This document shows positions 1 to 11,180 of a stretch of 64,000 bases of DNA, in pieces. Below the pieces are notes generated by a model. It saw nothing but the letters and a program-made list of their open reading frames with translations, was not told the DNA's origin and made no database searches. Every line of letters begins with the position of its first letter. Position 1 is the stretch's first letter. This stretch comes from Paratrimastix pyriformis (lineage: Eukaryota; Preaxostyla; Paratrimastigidae). A program made the position numbers and the translations under genes. Where the stretch lies: NCBI GenBank assembly GCA_027972325.1, contig JAPMOS010000016.1, forward strand, positions 124,001-188,000, given 5' to 3'.

Positions 1-3000
1 CCACTTCCATCGGCGCTGCTGCCCCGGCCTCATCCGCCGAGTGTGCAGCGGGCTCGACCACCTCCGAAGGCGCGGCCTGAGTCGCCTCGGCCAGGGGGGC
101 TGTCTCCTCGGGGCGGGGGGAGCGTGGCGGCTCGTCGGCCGCCGGGGTGACGGGGCGCGACCCGGTCTCAGCCTCGGCATCGGCGGGCTGCTGTTGCTGT
201 TGCTCGTCGCGTTCCTCGTCCGGGGTGGCCGGGCGGGAGGGTGTCTGACCCTCTGACTCGACGGAGGGCGCCGCGCCCCCGTCCGGGGTGGGGGTGGAGA
301 TGGGCTGCGGGGCAGCGGCATCCTCCGTCGCCTTCTGGGGCTGGGACTCGGGCTCCGGTTGGGGCTCCGGTTGGGGCTCCGGCTGGGGCTCCGGCTGGGG
401 CTCCGGCTGGGGCTCCGGCTGGGGCTCCGGCTGGGGCTCCGGCTGGGGCTCTGGCTGGGGCTCTGGCTGCATCTTGAACTCCTCCTGGGCCTCGGCCCCG
501 CCGTGGAGCAGCCCCAGCAGCCCGTCGCTCTCATCGGACTCCCCGCCCATGCCGCCCATCTCGGTATCCTCGTGAGCCGGCCCGGGCGACAGGATCACCG
601 GCGGTTCGTCGGTCGTTTCATCGACGGGCGGCTCATCCTGCCCGCCAGCCGGCGCACCGGGGGCCCCGTCGGCCTCGCCGGCAGCAGGGGCTGCGCTCGG
701 GGCCGCTTCTTCGGGATGCTCGGGCAGACCCTCATGGCCGGCGGCACCCCCGGCAGGCGCGGCCTGCTCGCCCTCCGTGGGGATGGCCTCGACATGGGGC
801 TGGGCGCCTGCCGGCTCTTCCTGGGCGCCCGTCAGGCGGTTGGCATCCGCGGACGGGGGCGCCGACAGGGGCGCGGGGGCCGGGGCGACCGACTCCTCGG
901 CGGGCCGGGGGGGCTGCCCCTCGACGGGCGCCACGGGGGCCGATTCCTGTTGGGCGGGTGTGTCGGCGGGCGTCCCTTGGGACGTGGCGGGCAGGATGGC
1001 CTGCGGGGCAGCGGGTGCCTCGATTTGCATCGATGCCGGCTCGGCCGAGGGGGCGCCGCCCAGCCCGGAGGGGCCGGCCGGTTCCGCGGGGACCGGGGTC
1101 GGGGAGGAGGCGGAAGGGGCAGGGAGGCCCTGGGCGGACGGGGGGGCAGGCGAGGTCGAAGGGCCACCCGCCACCGCGGGGGCTGCCTCCTGAAGAGGGG
1201 CGGCAGGAGCTGCGGTGCTCGCTGCCTGCTGGGGTCCGGGGCTCTTGGCCGGCTTGGGGGCCGGCTGGGGGGCCTTGCTCTTGGCCTGGGCGGGCTGCTT
1301 GGGGCGGACGCTCGCCGTCTCGGTGGCCGCGAGGGCCTCGGCAAAGCCGGGCAGGTCGACGGCCGGCAGGGGGGCCGGAGCATCGCGGTGGGGCATGCCC
1401 AGGGCCTCGGCCGTGTCGGGCCGCTGGCCGCCCGCCCAGAGGAGCAGGTAGCGCTGCTGGAGCGGCGTGAAGTGGGTCAGGCAGCCGAGGGCAGCCTCCA
1501 CCAGCCGGGAACGGGTCTGGGTGGGTAGGGGAAGGGAGGGGCGAGGTGAGCTCGCACTCGTCCGTCGGAGGATCACGTGAGGATCATGTGAGGATCATGT
1601 GAGGATCATGTGAGGATCATGTGAGGATCATGGGAGGATCATGGGAGGGCGGACCAGCAGCAGGCGGCAGAGCTCCACCCGGGAGAGGGACCCCGGGTGG
1701 CCGTGGGGGGCGGGGGATGGCTGCACGAAGGGCGACATGTCGATCGGGGACTCGTGCGCGTCCGAGGCCGGGGCCGGGGCCGGGGCCGGGGCCGGGGCCG
1801 GGGCGGGGCTCTTCTCCTTCTCCGCCTCGGTGGCTGGGGCAGGGGCGGGCGGCGCGGGTGCGGGGACGGAGGCGTGGGCAGGGGCAGGCTCGGTCGAGGC
1901 CGGGTCGGCCAGCCCGGCGGCGAGGTGGTGGATGTGGGCCTCGAGCTGGTGGGGGAAGCTCTGGGCGAAGTGGGGCGACCCGTGGGCGTACGCGACGGCC
2001 GCGAAGATCATGTCGGAGGTCTGGAGGGGGGCGATGGAGGTGCACACCACGTCCGTCCCAGTCCCCGGGCCACGCAGTGGGTGAGCCACCCGATCGCAGA
2101 GGGGCATGCGGGGAGGGGGGCATGTGGGGCATGGGCATGGGGCATGTGGGCATGCGGGGGGGGGGGGGGGAATGCAGACGTGGTGGTGGAGGGGCGTGGT
2201 TAGGCCGCGGAGGTACTCGGTGATCAGCCGGCAGCCCTCCTCGAAACCCTCCATGGTGTCCATGATCGCCAGCGCCGCGTACATCCGCCTGGCGCCCGAG
2301 GGGGGGCCCGAACGCGGAAACAGTGAGGAAGAAGTCCGGGGCTGTCCGGAAGGGCAGACGGGGGGTGGGGGGGAGGGGGGCCTGCATGCATGCATGCAGG
2401 CAGGCAGGCGGGGAGGGGGAAGTGGCAGGCAGGCGGAGGGGGATGGAGCGGACCCCTCGAGGAGCATGTGGGGCGAGGTCAGCTGGGGGGCGAGGGTCTT
2501 GTAGAGGCGCTGGCAGCAGTCGTAGAGCAGCGAGGCGGCCACTGAGCGGCCCACCAGCACGTACTGCCCGTACGCCTCGGCAACGCGCCTGCCGGCCCCC
2601 CGCCCGCGAGATTACGCATCACCGGGACACTGGTCAGCAACCAAGAAGCATCAAGGAGCGCAGGAGGGATGGAGGGGGGGAGGGGAGGTGGGGAGGGGCT
2701 GGGGGCGGCAGCGGACGGACATGGAGGTGTAGATGATGTACTGCAAGACGGCCCGGTAGGCGGCCCACAGGCGAGGCGTGGTCACGTCCTCGAGCTGCCC
2801 GGGTGCGAGCGAGGTGGGGGCGGGGGAGAAGAGGGGCCGAGATGATGGCGCCGTCAGGCCCAAACCCAACTCCACGCAGACCCGGCGGGGGGCCACGAGG
2901 TGACGAGGGTGGGTTGGGAAGGCGGGGTGGCCGGGCGGGGCGGGGCAGCGGACGGTGGTGGAGAACTCGCGGAGCCAGGCGGCGCAGCATGTGCACCAGA

Positions 3001-5185
3001 GGGCGTACAGGGCGTCGTTGCGGGGGCGCGGCTGGGCGCCCCAGGGGGCCTCGGGCACGGGCGGGTGGTGGGTGGCGAGCTCCTTGGCCCGGAGGCAGTA
3101 GTCGCGCAGCTTGCCGGCGGGCATGACGTCCTGCAGCCGGGCCACCGAGGTCACGAAGCCCTCCAGGGGGACCGTCTCCGCCCGCCGGGCGACCGCCTTG
3201 CCGCCCATGGGCCGGTAGTCCTGCAGGGCCATCGGGTCGGCGGACGAGCCGCGACACAAGGGATGTGAGCTGATGCACTCCCTCCGCCCCCATCTCCTCT
3301 CGTGCTTGCTTGGGTGTCCTCACGGCTCGGTTAGAAACGAGAGGGCGCAATGGCCATTTGACGAGGCCTCGGGGTGAGGTGGGGGGGGGGGGGAGGGGGC
3401 GCCACAGACGAAGAAGTGGTCGAAGGCGACCAGCGAGCCGTGCACCAGGTAGGCGAACATGACCGCCGAGTGGCGTCCCAGGGGCCGCTCCACGAAGGCG
3501 CTCGTGAAGAGGGCCGCCAGGTCGGGGGGCGTGCCCGGGGTGAACCGGAGCGGGGCCGCCCGGAGTTGGTTGTGGGCCCGCCAGCGCAGGTCGCTCCCGG
3601 CCAGCTGCTTGCCCCCGCCCGAGGGCGGGTGGGCGGCCGGCAAGTGCGTGCCCGCGTGCGGGGCGGGGGCAGTGCGCTTGTCCTCGCTCGAGGAGGCCCG
3701 GCGAGGTGGCGACCGGGATTCCGAGGCTGCGGGGCGGCGGTGGGTCCCACTGCCGGGCGGAGGGGGCGCGACGAAGCCCTTGGCGGTATGGGGCTCGGCC
3801 TCGACGCGCGGACGCTTGGTCCCCTCGCCGCCCGCAGCCGGATGCTTCCGGGACGGCGAAGCGGGCCGGGCCGAGGGTAGGCTGCGCTGGCTGGACCCCG
3901 AGGTGGCGGGCCGGGCCCGGTCTGGGCCGTTCGTGGGGGTCGTCGAGACGAAGACCTTCCGGCCCGTGGCGGGGGCGGCCGTCAACGGACGGGTAGCGGT
4001 CGCGCTGCCGGCGGGGCGGCTGGGTGGGGCAGCCGGAGGCGTGAAGGAGCGGGTGCGGGAGGGGCTCCGAGAGGTGTTGCTGTGCGTCTGCCGGGAGCCG
4101 TGTTCGTGCTCTTTGCGGAGCCGTTCCCGTTCCCGCTCCCGCTCCCGTTCGTGCTCGCGCTCGCGCTCGCGTTCTCGCTGGTGGTTGAGGTCCCGTTGAC
4201 GGTCGAGGTCCCGTTGACGGTCAAGCTCCCGTTGGCGGTCAAGCTCCCGCTGGCGGTCGACTTCCCGTTGACGTTCACGCTCCCGTTGAGAGGCAACTTC
4301 CCGTTGGCGCTCGGCCTCGCGTTGCTTCAAAAGCCGTTCGGCCTCGCGCTGTTTCAGGAGCCGTTCGGCCTCACGCTGCTTCTCCTTGGCCCGTTCGGCC
4401 TCGCGGGCCCGCTCCTTCTCCTTCTCCCGCTCGGCCCGCTCGGCCCGCTCGCGGAAGGCCCGGTCCCGCTCGTGGGACTGGGACCGCAGCTGGTGCTCCG
4501 TGTGTCCGGAGTCGCGCTGGTGCTGCTCGGGCCGTGCGGGAGCCACTTGGGCGTGCGTGGCGGCCCTGGTAGAACGCTCGGGGGGACGATTGGACCTGTC
4601 GAGCTCCCCTTGGGCCGGCGCACGGGGGCGTTCCGCTTGGGGCGGCTGCTCACGACCTTGAGGGCCGGCAGCCTGGCCTTGGCCTTGGGGGCGATTCTCC
4701 GGGCGGAACGTTTGGTTGACTGCTGCGGACAGAGATTTGGCCAAATCGGGCGATTGCTGAATCGCCCCCAACAGCCGGGTCAGCAGGGCGGCAGCCTCGC
4801 GTTCTGTGGGAGGTTCAGATGTCGGTGCTGGTGGTGCCGGTGCCGGTGACCGGTAGGAAGTTGGTGCAGGAATGGGTGGCAGAGGAGCTTGTTGGTATAA
4901 CGGAGCCGAGGGTGCCATAGAAGGGAGCGAAGAAGGCGTGATTCTATTCATCGCCGATTGAACCAGCATACGGATTCTGTCACTTTGTGGATCCGTTGGC
5001 TGAGCGACCATATTATTATTATAAGGAAATTGGAACCGAGGAGGCGAGATTCCCTGGGCCCCGGTTGAAGCTGGAGGCTGCGATTGATAAGCAGCAGCGC
5101 CCGCAGCTGATGTGGCAGGGGTAACAAATGAACCCGCTACTTGTTGTGTACGTAAAAAAGACTGAAGATAGGGATTGCTATTCAT
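1..5185 (-). CDS. Large Pro/Ala/Arg-rich protein, not recognised (3' end beyond window)
   Basis: I do not recognise this gene. The chosen start is the ATG at 5185 ([15 protein letters not shown]); the open frame runs a little further upstream but has no ATG there. The first exon reaches about 3413 and holds a long charged stretch rich in Arg, Glu, Asp and Gln (about 4100-4460), probably helical or coiled-coil, flanked by Pro/Ser/Ala-rich sequence. Downstream exons are more ordered: [13 protein letters not shown] (about 3230), [18 protein letters not shown] (about 2730), [20 protein letters not shown] (about 2540), [17 protein letters not shown] (about 2270). The exon at 1-1520 opens with [15 protein letters not shown] and becomes Pro/Glu/Gln-rich. 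Donors read GTCTGT (3413), GTCCGT (2720) and GTCCGC (1654). Splicing between about 3400 and 3250 is not resolved. The layout, disordered N-terminus plus helical middle, recalls transcription scaffolds, but no family assignment is justified. Confidence 0.6.
355..474 (-). repeat. In-frame 12-base repeat encoding Glu-Pro-Gln-Pro
   Basis: About ten near-perfect copies of a 12-base unit (GGCTCCGGCTGG on the plus strand) translate on the minus strand as a run of EPQP units inside the last visible exon of the large Pro-rich gene. The frame continues on both sides (KMQPEPQP upstream, [15 protein letters not shown] downstream), so it is a coding minisatellite. Confidence 0.85.
1571..1650. repeat. Intronic 11-base tandem repeat (GTGAGGATCAT)
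   Basis: Roughly seven copies of an 11-base unit lie in the intron between the exon ending at about 1655 and the exon beginning at about 1520 on the minus strand. The last copies have a G for T change. Most long introns in this window carry such private repeats. Confidence 0.85.
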
Positions 5186-5793
5186 CCCAAAGAGCCACCC
5201 TTCGTTCCTTTTTGGTTTCCCCTTCAAGGCAAGAAAAACCGGGGACAGGCCGAGCGATCCGGAAAACCTCGTTTGAGCTGTAGGTAGGCGTTCTATTTGG
5301 AGGGTGTCGACATACTTTCAGAGTGAATCGAAAATGGACGAGGCGACGTGGGAGATCACTGCCCAAAGGCAGTGGAGGACACGAGGATGTTGGTCAGGGC
5401 TGGGTTGAGCCTCTTCTCTGTTGGTAGGGTTGCAGACCCAACACCTCCCCACAGTCCCCTCGAGCCAGATTACGTCGCCTATCTCTCGCCTTCTCGGATC
5501 TTTCTTCGGACGAAACAAACAGCCAGAACAACAACGCGGCGACAGGGGCGAGTCAAACGGAAGGCAACGAAAGTCTACCGCCTGGTGCCCGATTGGGCGG
5601 TGTCGAGCGCGTCGGTACGCAGTGGTAGCGGGGGGCTCGGGGGCACGTACAGTCTTTGGTCTGACCCGGCGTGACCAGAGGCTGAGGGAGGTGCGCACAT
5701 CCGAGCACTGGTGGACCTCGCACGTGAGATTGGGATGGTGGCCAAAAAAACGACTGGACACGAGGTCCCAGTTCGGTTCGGCTGTCTCTTGGT
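5186..5793. other. Gap between two minus-strand genes; no gene seen
   Basis: Moderate GC, with open frames on both strands but no homology, splice pattern or codon bias I can recognise. It should hold the promoter of the large Pro-rich gene and the 3' untranslated region of the F-box gene. A further 3' exon of the F-box gene cannot be excluded. Confidence 0.4.
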
Positions 5794-6965
5794 TCACGGT
5801 CTCCAAGCCCGATCGGGGTCCAAGCTCAGCCTTTCGAGAAAGCCGGGTCTCGTAGTGGAGCTTGCGCCGGGTCTCGAAAGATACGGGTAGAGATGCGGGC
5901 CAAACCGGCTCCTCAGCTGAGTCTCGACGTCCCTACCGGGGCGAGGAGAACCAAACGGAATGGTCGGGTGTTCGGACGGGCGACGATGGACGGACCGCCT
6001 CTCGGCAAGGGTCAGAGAGACTGGGGATCGGCTCGCTCGGTACTTGTGCCATGCCCGTTGCGCGAGATCCGCCGTGGCGGCCATCAGCACAAGCATCCTG
6101 AAACAGCGGTTGAGTCTCGCCACACCAGCCACCGCCCGCCCTCGAGCAGACCAAACGGCACTGGGGTAGACGATGACCTCGATGCTGCTGGGCAGGAAAA
6201 CGCACAGTGGGCCAGAAAGGGCTGGGCAGTCGGCTTGATCGATGCCGAGATGATGAAGTATCTGCGGCGAGAGGTTGGGAGATGGGGTCAGAGGACCCAG
6301 CCCCAGCGACAGACGTAAACAGCCAACAGCCGGCCACAAGTAGACAGTCGACCGGGAGAAAGACGAGATGAAAGCTCCACGCGATGGTGGCTTCCACCCG
6401 GAGGAGGAGCACCACCAGCAGGGCGGGCAGGATGACCATCGAGATGAGCGGACCTGATCAGCCAGCGAATGAGCACAGTCGACCCCGAGGGGACTCCACA
6501 CACAGACTCAGAAGCCACGGGAGGATGTTGGGCGTTCGGAAGAGCTGCTGTTGTCGCCCCTGCTTCTCGTGCAGCCGGCGGGTCAGAACTTCTGTTCGTA
6601 TTGCATCCACCTGTTTTACGAAGCTATAATGGTCTGGGGGCACAATGAGGATGGGTGCCGAATTGGAAAATGAAGCAACCTGCATACTGCGCACGCCAGT
6701 TGATTGGCCCTCGGCCGACCAATCTTCGACTTTGATCCTCTCTATTCGCCGATCCATATCGTTCAACTTGCACAGAGGCTTCGTGGCCCCAGTCCCAAAC
6801 GAAAACTTCATGCCACAGGTCATTATCATCCCACAAAGCTGCCTTCATTCGGTGGGAGAGTATAGAAAGCCGAGACAGTGCAGAGCCTGTGTGGAGGTTC
6901 CGAAAAATCAGCAAAAGAACATCGACAGGAAGTAAATCGAGGGAAGAAATCTGGAGTGCCGGCAT
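5794..6965 (-). CDS. F-box protein with TMEM185-like membrane region
   Basis: Begins at the ATG at 6965. Residues 8-50 (LLPVDVLLLIFRNLHTGSAL and on) form an F-box, the motif that binds SKP1 in SCF ubiquitin ligases. A short intron (donor GTTGCT, acceptor CCCCCAG, about 6607-6653) joins INWRAQYA to DHYSFVKQVDAIRTEVLTRR. A second (GTCTGT, about 6455-6510) joins NILPWLLS to PLISMVILPALLVVLLLRV, a hydrophobic segment followed by EATIAWSFHLVFLPV, which resembles the Tmemb_185A family. More hydrophobic sequence follows (WLFTYFIISASIKP). The 3' half is less certain: one junction near 6200 does not hold frame, so either an intron is missed or a base is lost there. The stop at 5794 assumes the frame of SIEVIVYPSAVW and MLVLMAATADLAQRAW. 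An F-box on a multi-pass protein would tether an SCF ligase to a membrane; that role is inference. Confidence 0.6.
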
Positions 6966-7111
6966 TCGATGATGGATGGAGAATTTTGAAGACTTGTTTC
7001 ACACGTGTCAAAATGAAAGTGTCTGCATAACCTCGGGTGATATTTTTCGGAGCGGTTTTTGTGGTTTTTCAAATCAAAGTGCTCTCGTCTCGGAATTTTA
7101 AAGGGGTTCAT
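6966..7111. promoter_or_regulatory. Divergent intergenic region, AT-rich
   Basis: Lies between the F-box gene start (minus) and the Pro-rich coiled-coil gene (plus). It is clearly AT-richer than the gene bodies, as at most other gene starts here. I see no convincing TATA box or shared element. Confidence 0.4.
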
Positions 7112-10100
7112 ACTCCGCCGCCGCCTTCGACACGAAGTGCAGCATCATGGAGAACTGAATACGCGGACCAATTTGGTCCGGTTTGCGTCCCGAGAACAAT
7201 ACGCATTCTATTTTTTTCTTTTTCAGAGAATTTCGTGACTGTGTACCCACCAAACCCGTGGCCTATTCCTGTAGAATCTGTTGAACCACCGTCCGAGTCT
7301 GTCTCTTTTTTCCGTGACAAGGCTTTGATCGCCGCGCAGGACTCTCTTGGGGGGCCAGCCGGACCAGCAGCCCACCGGCCAGGCCGACCTTGGGTGCTCC
7401 GGTTGTCCAGAATGTCGCCGCGAGTACCTGGATCTGCAGCAGCGGGAGCAGGAGGCCCGCGAAGCCCAGCGGCTCCGGGACGAGGCCGAGGCCCAGCGGC
7501 TGCTCGACGAGGCGGCCGAGCGGCAGCGTGTCGCGGCTGAGGAGCAGCAGAAGCGCGAGGAAGAGGCCGTTCGGGCAGCCGAGGAGGAGAAGCGTCGGGC
7601 CGCTGAAGGTCGAGATTCGAACGCCCACTCTCATCTCACCCCCTCCCACCCGCTCTCCCACCCGCTCTTCTTCTTTGCTCTCCAGAGGCGCGCCAGAAGA
7701 GGCTGCGCCGGATCAAGAAGGAGAAGGAGAAGGCCAAGCAGATCGTGCCGCGCTACATGCTGGGCAAGTCGGCCAAGAGCCCCGCCGCCCCTGCTGCCGT
7801 CGCCCCTGCCCCCGCCTCACCCCCGGGCGCCCGCAAGCCGCGCCCCTCCTCGGCCACCCCCAAAGCCCAGCCTGCCTCCCGCCGGACCAGCGCCGCCCCC
7901 GGCGCGCCGAGCTCCCCCCACACCCCCACCGGGCCCACCAGCCGGTCGGCCCACTCCACCCCCCGCACCGCCGGCCGTGCCGGGCCCGTGCCCATCATCA
8001 CCCCCAAGCGCCGCGCGGCCGCCCCGACCCTCATCCACGCCGACGCGCCATCGCTGCCCCCCGAGCCGGCCGCCCAGCCGGCCGATGACGCCCCGCAGCA
8101 GCCGGCGGCAGACCTGGTCGACGTGGTGGTCAGCCCGCCCGCCAGCCCCCAGCTGGAGGGGCCGCCCTTCCCGCAGCAGGGGCAGGCCGAGCCCCCGCAG
8201 CCCATCACCTCGCTGGACAGCCCGCCAGCCGTGCGGCCCCTCGTTGGGCGGGTGCGCGGGAGGCCAACACACGCACCAGCGCCGCGTCATCGGGCGGCAA
8301 GAAGACCCGCGCCCGCTCCGCCAGCGGCGGTCCGCTCCTGCCGGTGAGCCCTGCCACTTCCCATCCCACCCCACCCCACCCCATCCCACCCCACCCCACC
8401 CCTCCTCCTCCTCGGATTATCGTCGGTGGAGGTGTGTCCCTCAATGCGACCTTCATCTCCCGTCCCTCCCCCCTCCTCCCTCCCGCCCCTCCAGCCGGCA
8501 TTGTGCCGCCGCTTGCCCTGGCCCTGTCCACCCAGCCGGCGGCCCCGAGGGAGAGCTTCGCCACCGGGTCGAGCAGCCCCTCCTCGCCGGGCAGCCCGCC
8601 GACCCCCTCCCCGGCCCCGGTGCCCCTGCCCGCCCCGGCCCTGCCCCGGCCCCAGGCCGACCTCATGCAGACCATGGGCGCCCCGCCCGCCCCGGGCCCG
8701 GCCCCGGCCTCCGAGGAGACGGCCTCCTCGAGGAGCCCCGCCCAGGCCCAGGCCCAGTGTCCGTCGCCCACCCCAATCCCCGCGAGGCCTCAGGCTGAGG
8801 ATGCCCACGAATCATAAGGCGTGGTGGAATGGGCCGCCTCCGAAGTTCCTTCCCTCCTGGATGAAAATCACCATCGCTCCCTCCCTCCCTCCCTCCCCCT
8901 CCCCCACGCCCATCTCTGGTGGGTGCAGACCTGACCAGTAAGCAGCGCCAGGGGGCGAGCGTCTTCTTTGCGGGCAGCCCCTTCGGGCCGGACCCCCGGG
9001 CGGAGGGCCCCCCCATGCCGCTGGCCCCCGACGGGCTGCCGATGACGGCCGTCATGGCCAAGCACAGGCGCCTCCTCGACGCCTACAGACGCGCCCACCC
9101 CGAGGCCGCCCTGCCCCAGGCCCACGAGGCCCATCCCGGTCCGCACCCCGCACCAACCGGCCCCCTGCCTGTCTGTCTGTCTGCCTGCCTGCCTGGATAC
9201 TCATCGCCCCTTCCCGCTCGCGGGTGACGGGGCTGTTTAGCCGACCGCTCGTGCTCACCGCCCGCCATGCGGCTGCCGACCCCGTCGACGACCTCCCCGG
9301 CGCCCCCGCCACCACCCCGGGCCCCGGCCCCGGCCGAGGCGAGCTCCCCGTGCCCCCAGTGCCCCACCTGCCAGCACTGCCCCTGCTGCGAGCACTCCCA
9401 CCCGCCCCAGCCGCAGGTGGCCCAGTGCCCGTACTGCCTGGGCCAGCTGTGCGTCGTCTCGCTGCCGCCCGCCGACCGGGCCGCCCGCCAGCTGCGCGAG
9501 CGGATCGCCCACCAGATGGGCGCCGCCCCGCACCTCGAGGCCCGGGTGGGCCCCGCCACGGGCAGCCAGCCGGCCCTGGCGCTGGCCATTCCGGTCTCGG
9601 CCGGGGGTTCGCCGGCTCCCCTCGGCGCGGCCACCCCCGCGGCCGGGGTGCCCCTGACGGCTTCGCCCCAGCCCCAACCCGCCCTGCGGGCCGCCCTCAC
9701 CGCCCCCGGGATATGCCCCGTCCCGGTCCACACGGCCGACCACAGCCGGCCCACCGTGTTCCCCTTCCTGGGCGAGGAGTCGCCCGCCCGCCGGGCGCAC
9801 CCGGCCCCCAACACGGTCTTCTGCCCGCCGGTGGTCGTCCCGGCCCAACCGGCAGCTGTCCCCCGGGCCCTGCCGCCCCACGGGTTCCACAGCATCGCCA
9901 CCATGCACACCCAGGGCTACGTGCCCATGCACCAGCAGCAGCCCTACGCCGGGCCCGCCGGCGCCGAGCTTGCGGCCACCCAGACGTACCTGGTGCCCTC
10001 TCGGGACCCCCGCGACTACCGCGGGCTGCCGCCCCGCACCCTGCTGGCCATCCCGGGGGCCGGCCGGCCCACCCTCACCATGAACGACGCCCTGGCCCGC

Positions 10101-10667
10101 CACGCCTGCAGCGTCATCGGCCAACGGACCGAGGCCGAGCCCGTGCCCCGCGAGCGGATGCCGCCCATCCCGCCCGAGGCCCGGCGCCGGCCCCGCAGCG
10201 CCAGCCTCTCGCTGGGCGGCCCGGCCACCCAGCGGAGCGGCGTCACCGAGGAGGCCCCGAGCGACGCGAGCCGCCTGGGCGCCTCGGGCCATCTGGACGG
10301 CTCCGCCCTGAGCGGCCCGGCCACCCCAAGCGGGGCCCGCGGGAGGCCCTCGCCCTCGACCGGCGCCGGCAGCAGTGCTGCGGCCACTCCAAGTCACCCC
10401 GATTCCTTCCTGGATGTTTCGGGGCAGCAGCAGCAGCAGCCGGTGTACTCGCCTGCCCCGGGGACCCCCGTGGGGGCGTCGAGTGCCATGGCTGCCACCC
10501 CCAACACGGGAGGCAGCATCGGCAGGCTGCGGGTCGACGTCGAGGTGACCCAGACAACAACGACCGTCCCCGCTCCGCCACGCCCAGCCGTCGCCACGCC
10601 GTCCGCCCAGGATGCGGGTGCGTTTGACGACGACTTGATGAGAACGGACGTTAAGGAAATCTCTTGA
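7112..10667 (+). CDS. Coiled-coil and proline-rich protein with a Cys cluster, not recognised
   Basis: Function unknown. The 5' end is unresolved: the open frame from about 7112 has no ATG, so a first exon is probably missing. Exons can be joined in frame through small introns with donors GTCCGG (about 7174), GTCCGA (about 7289), GTCGAG (about 7610), GTCCGC (about 8330) and GTCCGC (about 9140). The product has a Glu/Arg/Gln/Ala coiled coil (REQEAREAQRLRDEAEAQRL, then AEEEKRRAAEEARQKRL), a basic IKKEKEKAKQIV patch and long Pro/Ala/Ser-rich disorder. Near 9350-9450 a cysteine cluster (CPQCPTCQHCPCCEH, then CPYCLGQLC) could bind zinc. The tail contains a QQQQQ tract and ends DDDLMRTDVKEIS. The disorder plus a small metal-binding knot suggests a scaffold, but nothing more can be said. 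Confidence 0.6.
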
Positions 10668-11180
10668 AGAACGGGGTCCAAGCAGTGCGGACGTCGTCTT
10701 GACCCGCTCCCATCATAACACGAACAGCCAGCGGTGCAACCTACCCCCCCTTGCCCCGGATCACAAATGTTTCGTTGTTGCAAGCCCCCCCTCCCCTCCC
10801 CCGGCAGGGGCAGGGGCAGGGGCAGGGGCAGGGGCAGGGAGGGGCAGGGCAGGGGCAGGGGCAGGGGCAGGGGCAGGGGCAGGGGCAGGGGCAGGGGCAG
10901 GGGCAGGGGCAGGGGCAGGGGCAGGGGCAGGGGCAGGGGCAGGGGCAGGGGCAGGGGCAGGGGCAGGGGCAGGGCAGGTGAACGGCAGTTCTAGATGCCA
11001 GGGCATCAATGTGGGATGAACTTCCTTTCGCTGGGCGAACTCGTTCAGCCAATCTTGTGAATCCTTTCCTTTCCTTTGTCCTTCTCCCCTCCTTCCATTC
11101 CTCCTCCTCCCTTCCGGCATCCCCCCATCGTCCCCGGGCCAACAACCTTTTATCACCACAGAATCTTTGTCGCTCTTGAG
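10668..11180. other. Intergenic region with a GGGGCA minisatellite
   Basis: Between the Pro-rich gene stop and the start of the leucine-rich gene. It is dominated by the tandem repeat described separately; 10980-11180 is pyrimidine-rich plus-strand sequence that probably forms the promoter and leader of the next gene. Confidence 0.6.
10804..10977 (+). repeat. (GGGGCA)n hexamer array, about 28 copies
   Basis: A nearly perfect hexamer array with one GGGA interruption near 10838 and one shortened unit at the end. Four-G runs every six bases on the plus strand give it strong G-quadruplex potential. It sits about 200 bases upstream of the next gene start. Confidence 0.95.

Noticed and set aside
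359-1528. Long plus-strand open frame rich in Gly, Leu and Arg
   Set aside because: It is the antisense shadow of the minus-strand Pro/Glu/Gln-rich exon; the minus frame joins to other exons at a good acceptor (about 1521), the plus frame does not.
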